DNA from: a virus
IMG/VR virus record: IMGVR_UViG_3300012920_000073
Location: 1 to 45,633 of that record
Strand: one strand, 5' to 3'
Length of the DNA stretch: 45,633 nucleotides
Shown here: positions 19,101 through 26,851 of the stretch, piece after piece
Numbering within the stretch: position 1 is the first letter of the stretch
How the letters are laid out: each line of letters starts with the position of its first letter
Translations under genes and position numbers: made by a program
Notes under the pieces: model-generated
What the model saw: only the letters and a program-made list of their open reading frames with translations
Database searches by the model: none
Told to the model about the DNA's origin: nothing

Positions 19101-21262
19101 GTATTGAAGTATCAGGTGGTAAAATTTATAATGCTGAGGTATCATTGAGTGGTTTTGGTTACACAGAAGCACCTTCTGTGGTCGTCAAAGGCGTCGGAAA
19201 TGGTGCTGGTGGGTGTGAGATCCAAACGTTTATTGAGATTGATTCTCCTGCCGTTAGAATGGGTGTCGCGATTGATGCAGGTGAAGTAACAAATTCTACA
19301 ACACCAACACACTTTGCATTTGATTATCCTGTTTATCTACAAAACGATACCGAATATGCATTAGTAGTAGAAACTGATTCTACTGATTATGAACTTTGGG
19401 TTTCTAGACTTGGTGAAACAGACATTGCTACAAGCACAGTCATTACAACACAACCATCTCTAGGTTCAGTGTATCGTTCTCAGAATACAGAAAGTTGGAC
19501 TGAAGATATCTTTGAAGATCTTAAGTTTACACTATACAGAGCAGAGTTTGATCTAACAAGACCTGCAGAACTTCTCCTTAAGAATACAAATCTTGGATAT
19601 GAACTTCTTGATGCAAATCCAATTGAAACAAACGCAAGTTCTAATTCTGCTTCCACTTCTACTTTATTCAAGAATAGCAACGCTGTTATTAAAGTAAATC
19701 ATAGAGATCATGGTTTTGAAGATAGTGGTAACTCTTATGTGTTCTATAGAACTGCTCTAGAAACAGGTGGTATCACTGCCTCCACTATTAATAGTAACTT
19801 GTTCCAAGTTCTTAACTCTGGTGTTGATACTTATAACTTTGTTTCTCCATCTCAAGCTGCAGGAAACTCTATTGGTGGCGGAACTTCTGTATACGCAAGT
19901 CATAACAGAAAATTTGAAACATTATATCCACAAATCCATTATCTAACATTTACTGGAACAACTTTAGATGTTTCTGTAAAAACTACCAATGTGGTTCCTA
20001 TTGATTCTTCTACAACTAACTATACTTCATATTCACAGGCAGATTATGAAAGAACTTTCTTGAATGAACCACATTATTTTACAAATCAAAAGTTGATTGC
20101 ATCTGAAATTAATGAAACTTTGAATGGTCTTGAAAGATCTCTGACTTACAAGATGCAACTATCTTCTACTTCTAGTAATCTATCTCCAATCATTGATTTG
20201 TCTAGCGCATCAGTCAAAACTGTTAGCAATAGAATTGAAAATGCTACTGGACAAGAAAGAAGATTTGGTAGAAGAGATCAGGTTATTGAATTTTATCCTG
20301 TATATCAATTTGATCTTGCTGGTAATGCTGGAACTGAATTACAACCTAATCAGACAATTGAAGGTCAAACTTCTAAAACAACTGGAACTATTGCAAGAGT
20401 CAATGGTAGTGTTGTTTATGTAAGAGTCAAGACAAGTCAATTTTTCCAAAAAGGAGAACTTGTTTCTTTAGGAAACCAAACACAATTGACAAATGTTAGT
20501 GTTGATTCTAATCCAACACAAGTATTTGCATCTATTGATGATGGTTCTACTATTGTAGCACGTAATCCATCTGTTATTCTTGAGACTTATGATAATGTTA
20601 TTACTGGTAAAACAGTTATTTGGAATAGTCAAACTCAAGAATTGACTGCTAGGGTTGATATTAAACCTATCAATGATAACTTTACTGATAGAATTATTGA
20701 CAATGCAGTTTACAATAGAAATGCCGTTGTTGGTGATCAACTTGCAGATATTTTCCGCGTAGGAGACTTCATTAAGTATCCAAACCAACCAGATGAAGAA
20801 GCAAATTATCTGGAGGTAGGAAAAATTACATATACAAATGGTATTGATTTTGTTGCAGAAAATACTTCTAAGAATGGTTCTGCTATTGCTAAGTATGTAA
20901 CCAAAGAAGTTGTTCTCAATAATCCAGCGACTGCAATTGATGTTCATCTAACTGCAAATGTCAAGGATATTTCAAATATCCAAGTTCTCTATAAGTTTAA
21001 AAAAGCATCTAGTCAAGAGAACTTTGATGACATTGATTGGGTATTGTTTAATGGTAATGGACAACCAGATACATTAGAATTAGCAACTACAGAAAATACT
21101 ATTTCTAGTGTTGTTGAGAAGCAATCTTCGTATCAAGATCTCAAGTATAGTGTATCTGATATTGATGAATATTCTTCGTTTGCTATTAAGATTGTGATGT
21201 TGGGTGTTGATCCAGCGTTTGCTCCTAAAATTCAAGATATTAGAGCAGTAGCAGCATTCTAA
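13166..21262 (+). CDS. DUF4815-type virion structural protein (2698 aa)
   Basis: The N-terminus has the DUF4815 signature: NPYYEDFD (10-17), ILFRPGYSIQSRELTQVQ (about 24-41), then NQIESFGKYAFKQGELVIPG. A second family landmark is a short coiled coil, IGKLEKRIERLEYYTTLSIL (about 1368-1387), followed by GLDRFKSGFFVDNF (about 1400). DUF4815 proteins are found in marine T4-like phages next to the baseplate genes; the biochemical role is not known, but tail or fibre attachment is likely from position and size. GxGY repeats occur at about 745 and 1950-2020, and several F-xx-GE-x-I modules are scattered through the protein. The start is supported by GGAG at 13158-13161. Gene order (after gp8, where T4 has gp9 and gp10) hints at a functional replacement of gp9/gp10, but I see no sequence match to either. 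Confidence 0.85.
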   Translation: MPQKTNLNVNPYYEDFDASKNFYKILFRPGYSIQSRELTQVQSILQNQIESFGKYAFKQGELVIPGEVGLNTKLDYVKLSSVSEVAISEGNDIVYKKYDISQLVGQQLQGLTSGVTATILATKLATETAADTLFVSYINSGNSNTEPTFRQGETLEVVDGVNTPLLVVGTDGSVLPTSIEITNPDTGEVTSLESPAMGFGSAVKVEEGIYFVNGYFVRNDEALLVIDEYYNKPSAKVGFTIKEEVVTPEADASLYDNSIGSANYTAPGAHRLKISLELKEFALNAITDKNFIQLLTVSRGVIQRKIESTDFSVLEQTLARRTFDESGDYVVDNFSVDIREYAQKDGNRGIYGIDEFGLYNGESASDAARKMIASIGPGKAYIKGYEIVNKETKYLEINKARESLSTDNVNLKSKGLPTYSVTNVFGSVPLNKEGSELTAYPDVFLYSTFNDGSIGLNDTELSTDHRQTIDRRGKIFNTDDGIKTITLQITNTVTLIGAVSDATFQTQFGELFFVKTRSDLGTPTAVSSFKTLSFATSNKPLINSSESVQFLELTVFGNKSDLELLLLEYDLSDSEFKRKIYLSEADASANNNEFGFIVDYSDIITPVIGKTKPSNFFLQQKGPGFNSDSDIILSKGRLEAGTTAYNTTFGYSYFDPQFFTKIQLENVPAGANAFDEGKYVFGIDSNAYGVVEGSSAGVYSTGRILFVKTLSGKFQSGETIRDEDGNTVKIAKDNTISHFVVQNRGLGYADGCSLLINGLEFDASKIDLGKNIAGNIYNATIINRRAVNIEYAQPPAVTVKNPDGAASPSSAASVVPILFRNTVTTYTPQNVKSIGCFYGSGNSNSFSADVVVDSQTFSEIKAVTNFTFFGSQGSNFVESTSFSADASVLLQQGDLVQFSDDNNNLVRAIVQYATKQEGSSKSRIYLDTVLPGGVTNTSIVRLRPKVANTNSGTLLFPTGSKQVSKISAGGDDTKIKYYFRRDFVTTASSGGGVITFAAQLPFGTQRFAAFSESNFIMTVLDPGDAPNISEGDIIYVGEDSVEITSATDTASGLTSGSISLQLPSTYFGTIPSNGAFPKLKLTATLEVSNAKPRLKTAVKNKRIVVASAGDRVVPFRGQDYDNEVVETLSYSDAFKLRYVYEGTSSQAPDVDSAGNLISGTDITSRYTFDNGQRDTLYDVSRIVLKPGFDPAVGQLLIAFDYFEQSQGDFCTIDSYLHEAGVPEDEIPSFNSSVHGNLELKNVIDFRPKVDSSAIIPGFLNIASLETTAGSFSGSGAVLASTPAPDLNLEYTFSFSQVQYLDRIDGVFLDKKGQFIVKEGNSSLNPTKPDPIDDAVPLFYAYIPAFTKTTKDVRITPVDNRRYTMRDIGKLEKRIERLEYYTTLSILEQQALNMQVKDQIGLDRFKSGFFVDNFEAHKVGNLQSLDYRCAVDSQQSVLRPQSKEDSVNLEEVNVREDQRSVSGYKRSGDMVTLPFSPLNLLGNDFASKTLNPNPFVVLQYVGDGEISPSIDHWYDQNEEPLVVDTNTDLFNIFLAKENVKESFSSLFNSFVVNWVGTSSSFTTINSLGENNTQQATTSVSQASVASSSNISPQNNEVGKGVPTKSIGESLVSTSLAFFARSIPVRYVIRRMKPNTKMYVFLEGRNIGRWVNPDLRFTGIAGNSLSAFNGEITTDEYGNASGLIVVPAGLPPLENATWTGDVDTLPYDTSAEEVSITSGVLTFRFTSSATNAPKGEVDSYTEVKYYATGLLPENPASIVSTKPSYFKSNEGVQLIESNTDNPIRPNPLAQTFKVENLEGGCFVTGVDMFFSKKSTNIPVKAYISNVDAEKPAKNIVPGSEKTLSPNTFLKCFASGNIAVFKGESVTGASSAASGPILKIFDKNNVELVSTASGKYSLTNEQVYTIVLSNHNGKSFVQNEDLIIPSVTEANAKDATDLVLAIAKDSGKVSRMRIANPGQNYDSAILTIESPQLPGGATATASIEVSGGKIYNAEVSLSGFGYTEAPSVVVKGVGNGAGGCEIQTFIEIDSPAVRMGVAIDAGEVTNSTTPTHFAFDYPVYLQNDTEYALVVETDSTDYELWVSRLGETDIATSTVITTQPSLGSVYRSQNTESWTEDIFEDLKFTLYRAEFDLTRPAELLLKNTNLGYELLDANPIETNASSNSASTSTLFKNSNAVIKVNHRDHGFEDSGNSYVFYRTALETGGITASTINSNLFQVLNSGVDTYNFVSPSQAAGNSIGGGTSVYASHNRKFETLYPQIHYLTFTGTTLDVSVKTTNVVPIDSSTTNYTSYSQADYERTFLNEPHYFTNQKLIASEINETLNGLERSLTYKMQLSSTSSNLSPIIDLSSASVKTVSNRIENATGQERRFGRRDQVIEFYPVYQFDLAGNAGTELQPNQTIEGQTSKTTGTIARVNGSVVYVRVKTSQFFQKGELVSLGNQTQLTNVSVDSNPTQVFASIDDGSTIVARNPSVILETYDNVITGKTVIWNSQTQELTARVDIKPINDNFTDRIIDNAVYNRNAVVGDQLADIFRVGDFIKYPNQPDEEANYLEVGKITYTNGIDFVAENTSKNGSAIAKYVTKEVVLNNPATAIDVHLTANVKDISNIQVLYKFKKASSQENFDDIDWVLFNGNGQPDTLELATTENTISSVVEKQSSYQDLKYSVSDIDEYSSFAIKIVMLGVDPAFAPKIQDIRAVAAF

Positions 21263-21271
21263 TTTCCGCGT

Positions 21272-21478
21272 ATGGACTATATCAAAGTTGAAGGGCATGA
21301 TGGTCTCGTAAGAGACCAAAACACTGGTGCCATCATCAATCTGGACGATTCTGCAATCACTGCAAGACGTAAATCAAAACAGTTGAGTTCCGCATTGGAA
21401 GACATAAATACATTGAAGAATGAAGTCTCTGAACTCAAGTCCCTACTAAGAGAGTTAATCAAAAATGCCAGCAATTAA
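21272..21478 (+). CDS. Small conserved coiled-coil phage protein (68 aa)
   Basis: The protein begins MDYIKVEGHDGLVRDQNTGA and ends in a heptad-like stretch (about 41-66, ALEDINTLKNEVSELKSLL). The V-x-GH-x-x-LVRD-x-x-T-x-AI form is familiar from small proteins of marine T4-like phages, where it is usually annotated as hypothetical or virion-associated. The gene lies 9 bases after the DUF4815 gene and overlaps the next gene by 14 bases, which suggests coupled translation. It may be a short structural partner or assembly factor for its large neighbours; no function is established. Confidence 0.8.
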   Translation: MDYIKVEGHDGLVRDQNTGAIINLDDSAITARRKSKQLSSALEDINTLKNEVSELKSLLRELIKNASN

Positions 21479-24400
21479 TGTAGCAAGAAGCGATACCTTT
21501 GAACAGCAGAGGTTGAAAATTAATGAAATTGGTGCCAATCTTTTCCAGATTAGTTCTGGTGGGACAGATTTGTCTACTGGTAATCTTAGATTAGGAGATG
21601 GATCAAAAAATTCTCCGTCACTAGCGTTTACTTCCGATAATAGTCTTGGTATTTTTAAATCTGGTATCGGTACATTTGGATTTGTTTCTTCTAGCAAAAA
21701 AATCTTTGATGCATCATTATCAAACATTGTATCATTTAAAGACTTTATTGTAAGAAAACAGTCTTTGAATCAAGGTGGTTTAAGTATCACTAATAATGGT
21801 AGTGGATATGACGGTGGTCAATATGCTGATATTCCTCTAATTGGTGGTAGTGGTGATAGTGCAACTGTAACTGTTGATGTTGCAGGATTCCAAGGCACTG
21901 TACTTAATACAGGACTCAACTATGTTCCTGGAAACTATGCAAGTATTTTTCTAGTTGGTGGTACTGGCACTGGAGCTCAAGCAACGTTTACCATTGATAA
22001 TCTAGATGGTGACATTACAAATGCTGGTAGTGCATATGTTCCTGGTACTTTTACTGATGTACCATTACAGGGAGGTAGTGGTTCTGGAGCAAAAGCAACA
22101 TTAAATATTACTGGTACTTCAACAATTTCTGGTAATATTACAAATGGTGGTAGTGGTGGAACAGATAATTCATATCCATTTGTACAATTACACAACTCAC
22201 CTGCACAGACATTTGTTGTCACAGCTGTTGCAAACCCAAATGCTGGACAAGCAGGAGAACCAAATTTCATTTATGCAATTGATGGTGTTTCACAACCAAC
22301 ACTAAACATTGTCCCAGGAAACACATATCTATTTGATATGTCGGACCCTTCTCTACTGGGTTCTAACCCAGGAGATCCTACAAGTGAGCATAGAATTGCT
22401 TTCCAAGCAGCAGATGGTAGCGCATTAAATTCTCAGATCTATACATTTTACACGAGAGGAAATGCTGGTCAACCAGGTTCTTTCTCTGATCTAGTTATCA
22501 AACCAGAAGCACCTGTTGGTGTTCAAATTAGATATGATTGTGCTAACCACCCAAACATGGGTCCTGCTGGTGGCAACATCAACGTTAATGCAGGTGCTCA
22601 AGGAAACTTTGGTAGTGGTGCGTATGCAAACTTGACAATCTCTGGTGGTGCTATCACTTCACTAAGTTTTGTTGATGAAGGTACAGGATATAGAGCGGGA
22701 GATACACTTTACGTTAAATCATCTGATGTCGGTAGCAACACTGGATTTTTATATACTATCAACAGTGTAGTATTTACAGGTACAGTAAACACTGTTGATA
22801 TTACGGTAGAAGGTAGTGGATATAATTTAAATGATGTACTTACTATCAATGATAGTGATGTTGGCGGTGGTGGTGGTAGTGGATTCCAGTTTACTGTAAA
22901 TACAGATCCTGGTCGTGTATCTGATCTAACATTTGATTCTTATGGTACAGGATATGTTGCTACCGATTTACTAGAGCTACCAAAAGCAGTTGCCAATATT
23001 TCAACTTATGCTCCTGGTCAAACAGCAACACAAGCATCTACTGCAACTGCTGGAGATGCTGTTTTAATTATTGCAGATACTTCTAATTTAGAAGTTGGAA
23101 TGTATTGCTTCACTAGTGGAGGTGATGTAGGTACTCTTGAAAACACTGCGGTAATTCAAAGTATTGATAGCGCAACACAAATTACGATGAACACTGGAGC
23201 AACAGGTTCTGGTGCTATCAATGTATACTTTGTATCCCAAGATCTCAATAACATTACTGTTGCAAGTACAGCAGGAATTGCGATTGGAGATACTATTGAA
23301 AAAGTTTCTGGTACTGGTGTACTTGCAGACAACACAACTGTTGGTGACGTTCTCAACTCTACAACAATTCAATTATCTGCACAACCAACATCTCCTGGTC
23401 CTATTGTAGTAAACTTTGTTCCACCTTTTGGCGATCCAACTACAGATTTCCAATATCGTGTTGATACACTAGGTGTTGTTGAAAGTGTAACTCTTGCTGA
23501 TGGTGGAAATGGTTATGCAGTAGATGATATTCTTTCCATTCAGGCAGAACTTTTAACTCAACCAAATATCTTTACAGTTCTTTCCAAAGCTGTACAAGAG
23601 ATTACATTTACGCAAACTATTGCGGATTCAGTTTTAGGAATTGGAGATTCAATTAAAGTTAGAGACGGTGCTGTAAGTAATGTTAGCACAGTAAATGCTC
23701 CAACTATTACGCCTACAATCACTGGACCTCTTTCTGGTACTATTACCTCAGGCAATACTACTATTACTGGTCTCTCTAGTACAACAGGAATTAGTGTTGG
23801 CGATTTTGTTCAGGAAGTATCTACTAGTGGAAATATTGATCCTCTAGCAAAAATTGCGTCTATTACAAATAGCACAACTGTTGTAATGGATCTACCTGCT
23901 TTAGCAAGTAACACTGTTGATTTAAACTTTACCAGTGATGAAGCAGGAACTTATACAGGAGTAGCAACTACTGGCGGAACTGGTACTGGACTAACGTTAG
24001 ATATTGAAAGAAGTAGTCAGGGTGATATTCTCACAATTCAAGTAAATAATCCTGGTGGAGAATATACACAAAGTGATCCTATCACTGTTGCTGGTACTTT
24101 AATTGGTGGTAGTTCTCCAACACATGACCTCTCGTTAACTGCAGACTCTGTAAGTTCTACGGATGATTTAGAAATTGTTGAAAGAATTACTGCTGGTGGT
24201 AATATTTCTAGTGTTACTGTATTGACTGGTGGTGCAACTGTTGCAGATGGCGACAGCATGATCAAAGTTGGAGTAACATCTACAGTTTACACCGTAGACG
24301 TTGCTGGAACATCAGATTCAAGATTCTATATTGATCTTGGAGATGGTAACGGATCTCAAAAGACTCCAGATATTACGATGTATGTTGGATCTACATACAG

Positions 24401-26846
24401 ATTTGATCTATCTGATGCATCCAATAGTGCTCACCAGTTCTCATTAAGTACATTCCCAGATGGTATTAATCCACCAAGTCTCGTAGAAAATATTTCTTCT
24501 ACCCTTGATGTAAACTCTAAAATTATTACAGTTGCAGATACAACAGGAATTGTTGTTGGCATGGTTGTAACTTCTACAGCAGGAGTTGGGCAGGTTGCGT
24601 CAAATACTTTAGTTGAGTCTATTGATAGTTTAACACAAATTACATTATCGGAACTACCAGATGCTAGTGGTGCAGTTACACTAGAATTTGTTGGTACTGA
24701 ATATACAGATGGTGTTACTAAAGATCAAGGCGTTTTAGATATCTTAGTTACATCAAATACACCAAGTCTTTATTACTATTGTGGTATTGGTGGTGAAGGA
24801 CATACAAATGAAGGTGGACCAGATGGTGATGAAGCTGTAATCACTATAGATCCAAATAATCCTAAGACATTTGGATCTGGATTTGAAATTAGAGTTTCTG
24901 ATATTACATCAACAGATCAAGCAACATTCAAGGTTTCCGATGGAGAAGTTGCTGCTCAAGTTTTCAATGCAACTTCAGCAAGTATTACTTCTATCACTGC
25001 TACTTCACTAACCTTAAGTACAATTCTTGCTTCAAGCAGTATTCAAGTACCACAAGTTATATCACAGTCTGGACTGACACTACAAGGCACTAATATTAAC
25101 TTAAATAGTGATACTACATGTGGTCCTCTTAGTATTACAAACTCAACTGGTGCTTTATCAACATCAGGTGAAATCAAGACATTTGGTCAACTCAATATTA
25201 ATGATACTCTGTTCATTAATAACAATACTGTTACATCACAAGCAAATACTTCCATTGTATTAGAACCAGCGGTAAACCAAGTTGTAACTATTGATGCAAC
25301 AACAGCAATTGCTGTTCCTGTTGGTGATACTGCACAAAGACCACTCACTGCTGTTAGTGGTCAAATTAGATTCAATACAGATTCTAATCAATACGAAGGT
25401 TATAGTTCTACTGCTAGTGCATGGTCTTCTCTTGGTGGTGTCCGAGATCTAGATGGAAACACATATATCTTAGCAGAACAAACTATTGGTGCTAATGATA
25501 ACACCCTTTGGTTTATCAATGACAATATTAATACTGTTAAGTTTACTCCAACTAGATTAGAATTTAGATCCAACAAATATATTTCTTCTAGTAATACTGG
25601 CGCACCAGCATATCTTGACTGGACTGCTAATGCGCCAGTTTCTGTTGGTGATTATTTAAAATACAAAAATAATCTTTATGAGGTAACAACTGCAGGTACT
25701 ACGGGTACATCTGGTAGTGAACCATCGCATACTACTGGATCACAACCTAATGGTAGTGCAGTTCTAGAATTTTGGGGTCTTGGCGTTGCACCTCTAACTT
25801 TTGAAGATATTGAAGAAATTAGAATTGGACCTACACAAGACACTCCTGTTAGTATCAACCAAGATTTAAGACTTGCAAACAATAAAATTTCTACCGATGT
25901 TTCAGATTTGGTTCTACAACCAAATGCTGGACAAAAAATTGTATGTGATTCTGACTCTACTCTTGTTATTCCAGTTGGTACAGATTTAACAAGAGGAGCA
26001 CCACAAGCTGGTTCTATTAGATTCAATACAACCTCTAGTCAGTTTGAAGGTTACGATGATAACAATAACTGGGGATCTCTTGGTGGTGTTAAAGACGTTG
26101 ATCAGAACACTTATATTATTCCAGAAACTACTCCTGGTGCTAATGAGAATATTTTATACTTCTACAATGATGGAACTAATACCGTACAGTTGACTGCAAC
26201 TGCTATGGATTTCTTCTCTGTAGATACTATCAGATCTCAGACAAGTAATGAGTTTGAAATTACTGCAAACTTGATGACATTCAATGGTGCAGAAACAACA
26301 CTTGATAATACTGATACAAGCAAAACATTCTTACATACAAGTAAACAATACTTTGATCTTGGTCTCTCTGCAGGTGTTACTGTTGACCCTGTATTAAGAC
26401 TTGACGATCAAGGTGATGTATATTTTAATACTGGTTTTGGAACAGGTACATTTACTGGAGTTAAAGTTTTTGATGGTGATCTAAAAGAATTTGAACTAGC
26501 TGACGTTAGAATTTTGACAGAAAAAGTTACTTTAACAAAAGGAACTGTAAATAATGGAGGTTCTAATATTTACGATGTTGGAACAAATAATGGAGCGAAA
26601 ACAGTTGTTGTCGCAGAAGATAGTGTAACTGGTGCTAGAGAATTTTTTGAGTTTGGAATCATAGATAATAACACAGATGTTTTCCATACCGAGTATGGAA
26701 ATATCAGAACAGGTGATCAACTTATTGATGTTTCTTTTGAAGTTACTGGAACTAATTTTGTCAGATTAAATTTCACAATCGGAAGCACAGTTCCAAATGG
26801 TAATAATGTGGTCGTAACTATCGTATCTAACGTCACTAAGGGATAA
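21465..26846 (+). CDS. Fibre-like virion protein with cupredoxin-like domains (1793 aa)
   Basis: The N-terminus (PAINVARSDTFEQQRLKINE) is a common start of marine phage tail proteins. Residues about 105-235 hold three tandem GxGY/GGTGTGA beta repeats. Residues about 245-380 form a cupredoxin-like domain with His309, Cys359, His362 and Met365 (CANHPNM). A second, interrupted copy (about 945-1130) has His990, Cys1106 and His1113 but no Met. Four beta modules of the form V-x-SI-x-S-x-T-x-I sit at about 525-650, 755-825 and 1005-1078. Two copies of an IRFNT...YEGY...W-x-SLGGV unit (about 1283-1360, 1500-1575) form the C-terminal part. It is probably a fibre or baseplate-attached protein. The ATG lies inside the preceding gene. 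Whether the cupredoxin-like fold binds copper is not shown. Confidence 0.8.
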   Translation: MPAINVARSDTFEQQRLKINEIGANLFQISSGGTDLSTGNLRLGDGSKNSPSLAFTSDNSLGIFKSGIGTFGFVSSSKKIFDASLSNIVSFKDFIVRKQSLNQGGLSITNNGSGYDGGQYADIPLIGGSGDSATVTVDVAGFQGTVLNTGLNYVPGNYASIFLVGGTGTGAQATFTIDNLDGDITNAGSAYVPGTFTDVPLQGGSGSGAKATLNITGTSTISGNITNGGSGGTDNSYPFVQLHNSPAQTFVVTAVANPNAGQAGEPNFIYAIDGVSQPTLNIVPGNTYLFDMSDPSLLGSNPGDPTSEHRIAFQAADGSALNSQIYTFYTRGNAGQPGSFSDLVIKPEAPVGVQIRYDCANHPNMGPAGGNINVNAGAQGNFGSGAYANLTISGGAITSLSFVDEGTGYRAGDTLYVKSSDVGSNTGFLYTINSVVFTGTVNTVDITVEGSGYNLNDVLTINDSDVGGGGGSGFQFTVNTDPGRVSDLTFDSYGTGYVATDLLELPKAVANISTYAPGQTATQASTATAGDAVLIIADTSNLEVGMYCFTSGGDVGTLENTAVIQSIDSATQITMNTGATGSGAINVYFVSQDLNNITVASTAGIAIGDTIEKVSGTGVLADNTTVGDVLNSTTIQLSAQPTSPGPIVVNFVPPFGDPTTDFQYRVDTLGVVESVTLADGGNGYAVDDILSIQAELLTQPNIFTVLSKAVQEITFTQTIADSVLGIGDSIKVRDGAVSNVSTVNAPTITPTITGPLSGTITSGNTTITGLSSTTGISVGDFVQEVSTSGNIDPLAKIASITNSTTVVMDLPALASNTVDLNFTSDEAGTYTGVATTGGTGTGLTLDIERSSQGDILTIQVNNPGGEYTQSDPITVAGTLIGGSSPTHDLSLTADSVSSTDDLEIVERITAGGNISSVTVLTGGATVADGDSMIKVGVTSTVYTVDVAGTSDSRFYIDLGDGNGSQKTPDITMYVGSTYRFDLSDASNSAHQFSLSTFPDGINPPSLVENISSTLDVNSKIITVADTTGIVVGMVVTSTAGVGQVASNTLVESIDSLTQITLSELPDASGAVTLEFVGTEYTDGVTKDQGVLDILVTSNTPSLYYYCGIGGEGHTNEGGPDGDEAVITIDPNNPKTFGSGFEIRVSDITSTDQATFKVSDGEVAAQVFNATSASITSITATSLTLSTILASSSIQVPQVISQSGLTLQGTNINLNSDTTCGPLSITNSTGALSTSGEIKTFGQLNINDTLFINNNTVTSQANTSIVLEPAVNQVVTIDATTAIAVPVGDTAQRPLTAVSGQIRFNTDSNQYEGYSSTASAWSSLGGVRDLDGNTYILAEQTIGANDNTLWFINDNINTVKFTPTRLEFRSNKYISSSNTGAPAYLDWTANAPVSVGDYLKYKNNLYEVTTAGTTGTSGSEPSHTTGSQPNGSAVLEFWGLGVAPLTFEDIEEIRIGPTQDTPVSINQDLRLANNKISTDVSDLVLQPNAGQKIVCDSDSTLVIPVGTDLTRGAPQAGSIRFNTTSSQFEGYDDNNNWGSLGGVKDVDQNTYIIPETTPGANENILYFYNDGTNTVQLTATAMDFFSVDTIRSQTSNEFEITANLMTFNGAETTLDNTDTSKTFLHTSKQYFDLGLSAGVTVDPVLRLDDQGDVYFNTGFGTGTFTGVKVFDGDLKEFELADVRILTEKVTLTKGTVNNGGSNIYDVGTNNGAKTVVVAEDSVTGAREFFEFGIIDNNTDVFHTEYGNIRTGDQLIDVSFEVTGTNFVRLNFTIGSTVPNGNNVVVTIVSNVTKG
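21765..22165 (+). repeat. Three tandem GxGY/GGTGTGA beta repeats
   Basis: Three units follow one another: NNGSGYDGG...LIGGSGDSATVTV, NTGLNYVPG...LVGGTGTGAQATFTI, and NAGSAYVPG...LQGGSGSGAKATL. Each is about 42-45 residues. The order suggests local duplication of a short beta unit. Confidence 0.8.
22197..22605 (+). other. Cupredoxin-like domain 1 (complete type-1 Cu ligand set)
   Basis: The segment has P-GNTYLFDMSDPS, an E-H-R-I-AF strand (His309), and ends VQIRYDCANHPNMGPAGG with Cys359, His362 and Met365. The His...Cys-x2-His-x2-Met arrangement matches the ligand order of blue copper proteins, with shorter Cys-Met spacing than plastocyanin. Confidence 0.6.
24275..24855 (+). other. Cupredoxin-like domain 2, interrupted by an inserted beta module
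   Basis: The first part (V-GSTYRFDLSDASNSAHQFSL, His990) and the last part (LDILVTSNTPSLYYYCGIGG, Cys1106, His1113) belong to one cupredoxin-like unit. About 70 residues between them (24485-24694) are a V-ESIDSLTQITLS module found elsewhere in the same gene. The Met ligand is missing. Confidence 0.6.
25313..26195 (+). repeat. Two IRFNT-type fibre repeats
   Basis: Two copies (25313-25540 and 25969-26195) share VPVG or IPVG, then IRFNT, Y- or FEGY, W-x-SLGGV-x-D-x-D-x-NTYI, and GAN-(D/E)-N. They flank a segment with an unrelated collar-like sequence. Related G-x-I-x-F-N...W units are at the N-termini of the LamG and fibrinogen-like adhesins. Confidence 0.7.
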
Positions 26847-26851
26847 CAAAC

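Noticed and set aside
20468-20947. Antisense reading frame of 159 codons inside the DUF4815 gene
   Set aside because: It is a shadow of a well-supported coding gene, with a low-complexity Ile, Asn, Cys and Ser-rich translation, no ribosome binding site and no recognisable domain.
21780-22160. Possible CRISPR-like or tandem DNA repeat array
   Set aside because: The periodicity is at protein level (about 42-45 residues) with diverged bases and no spacers, so it is a domain repeat in a coding gene.
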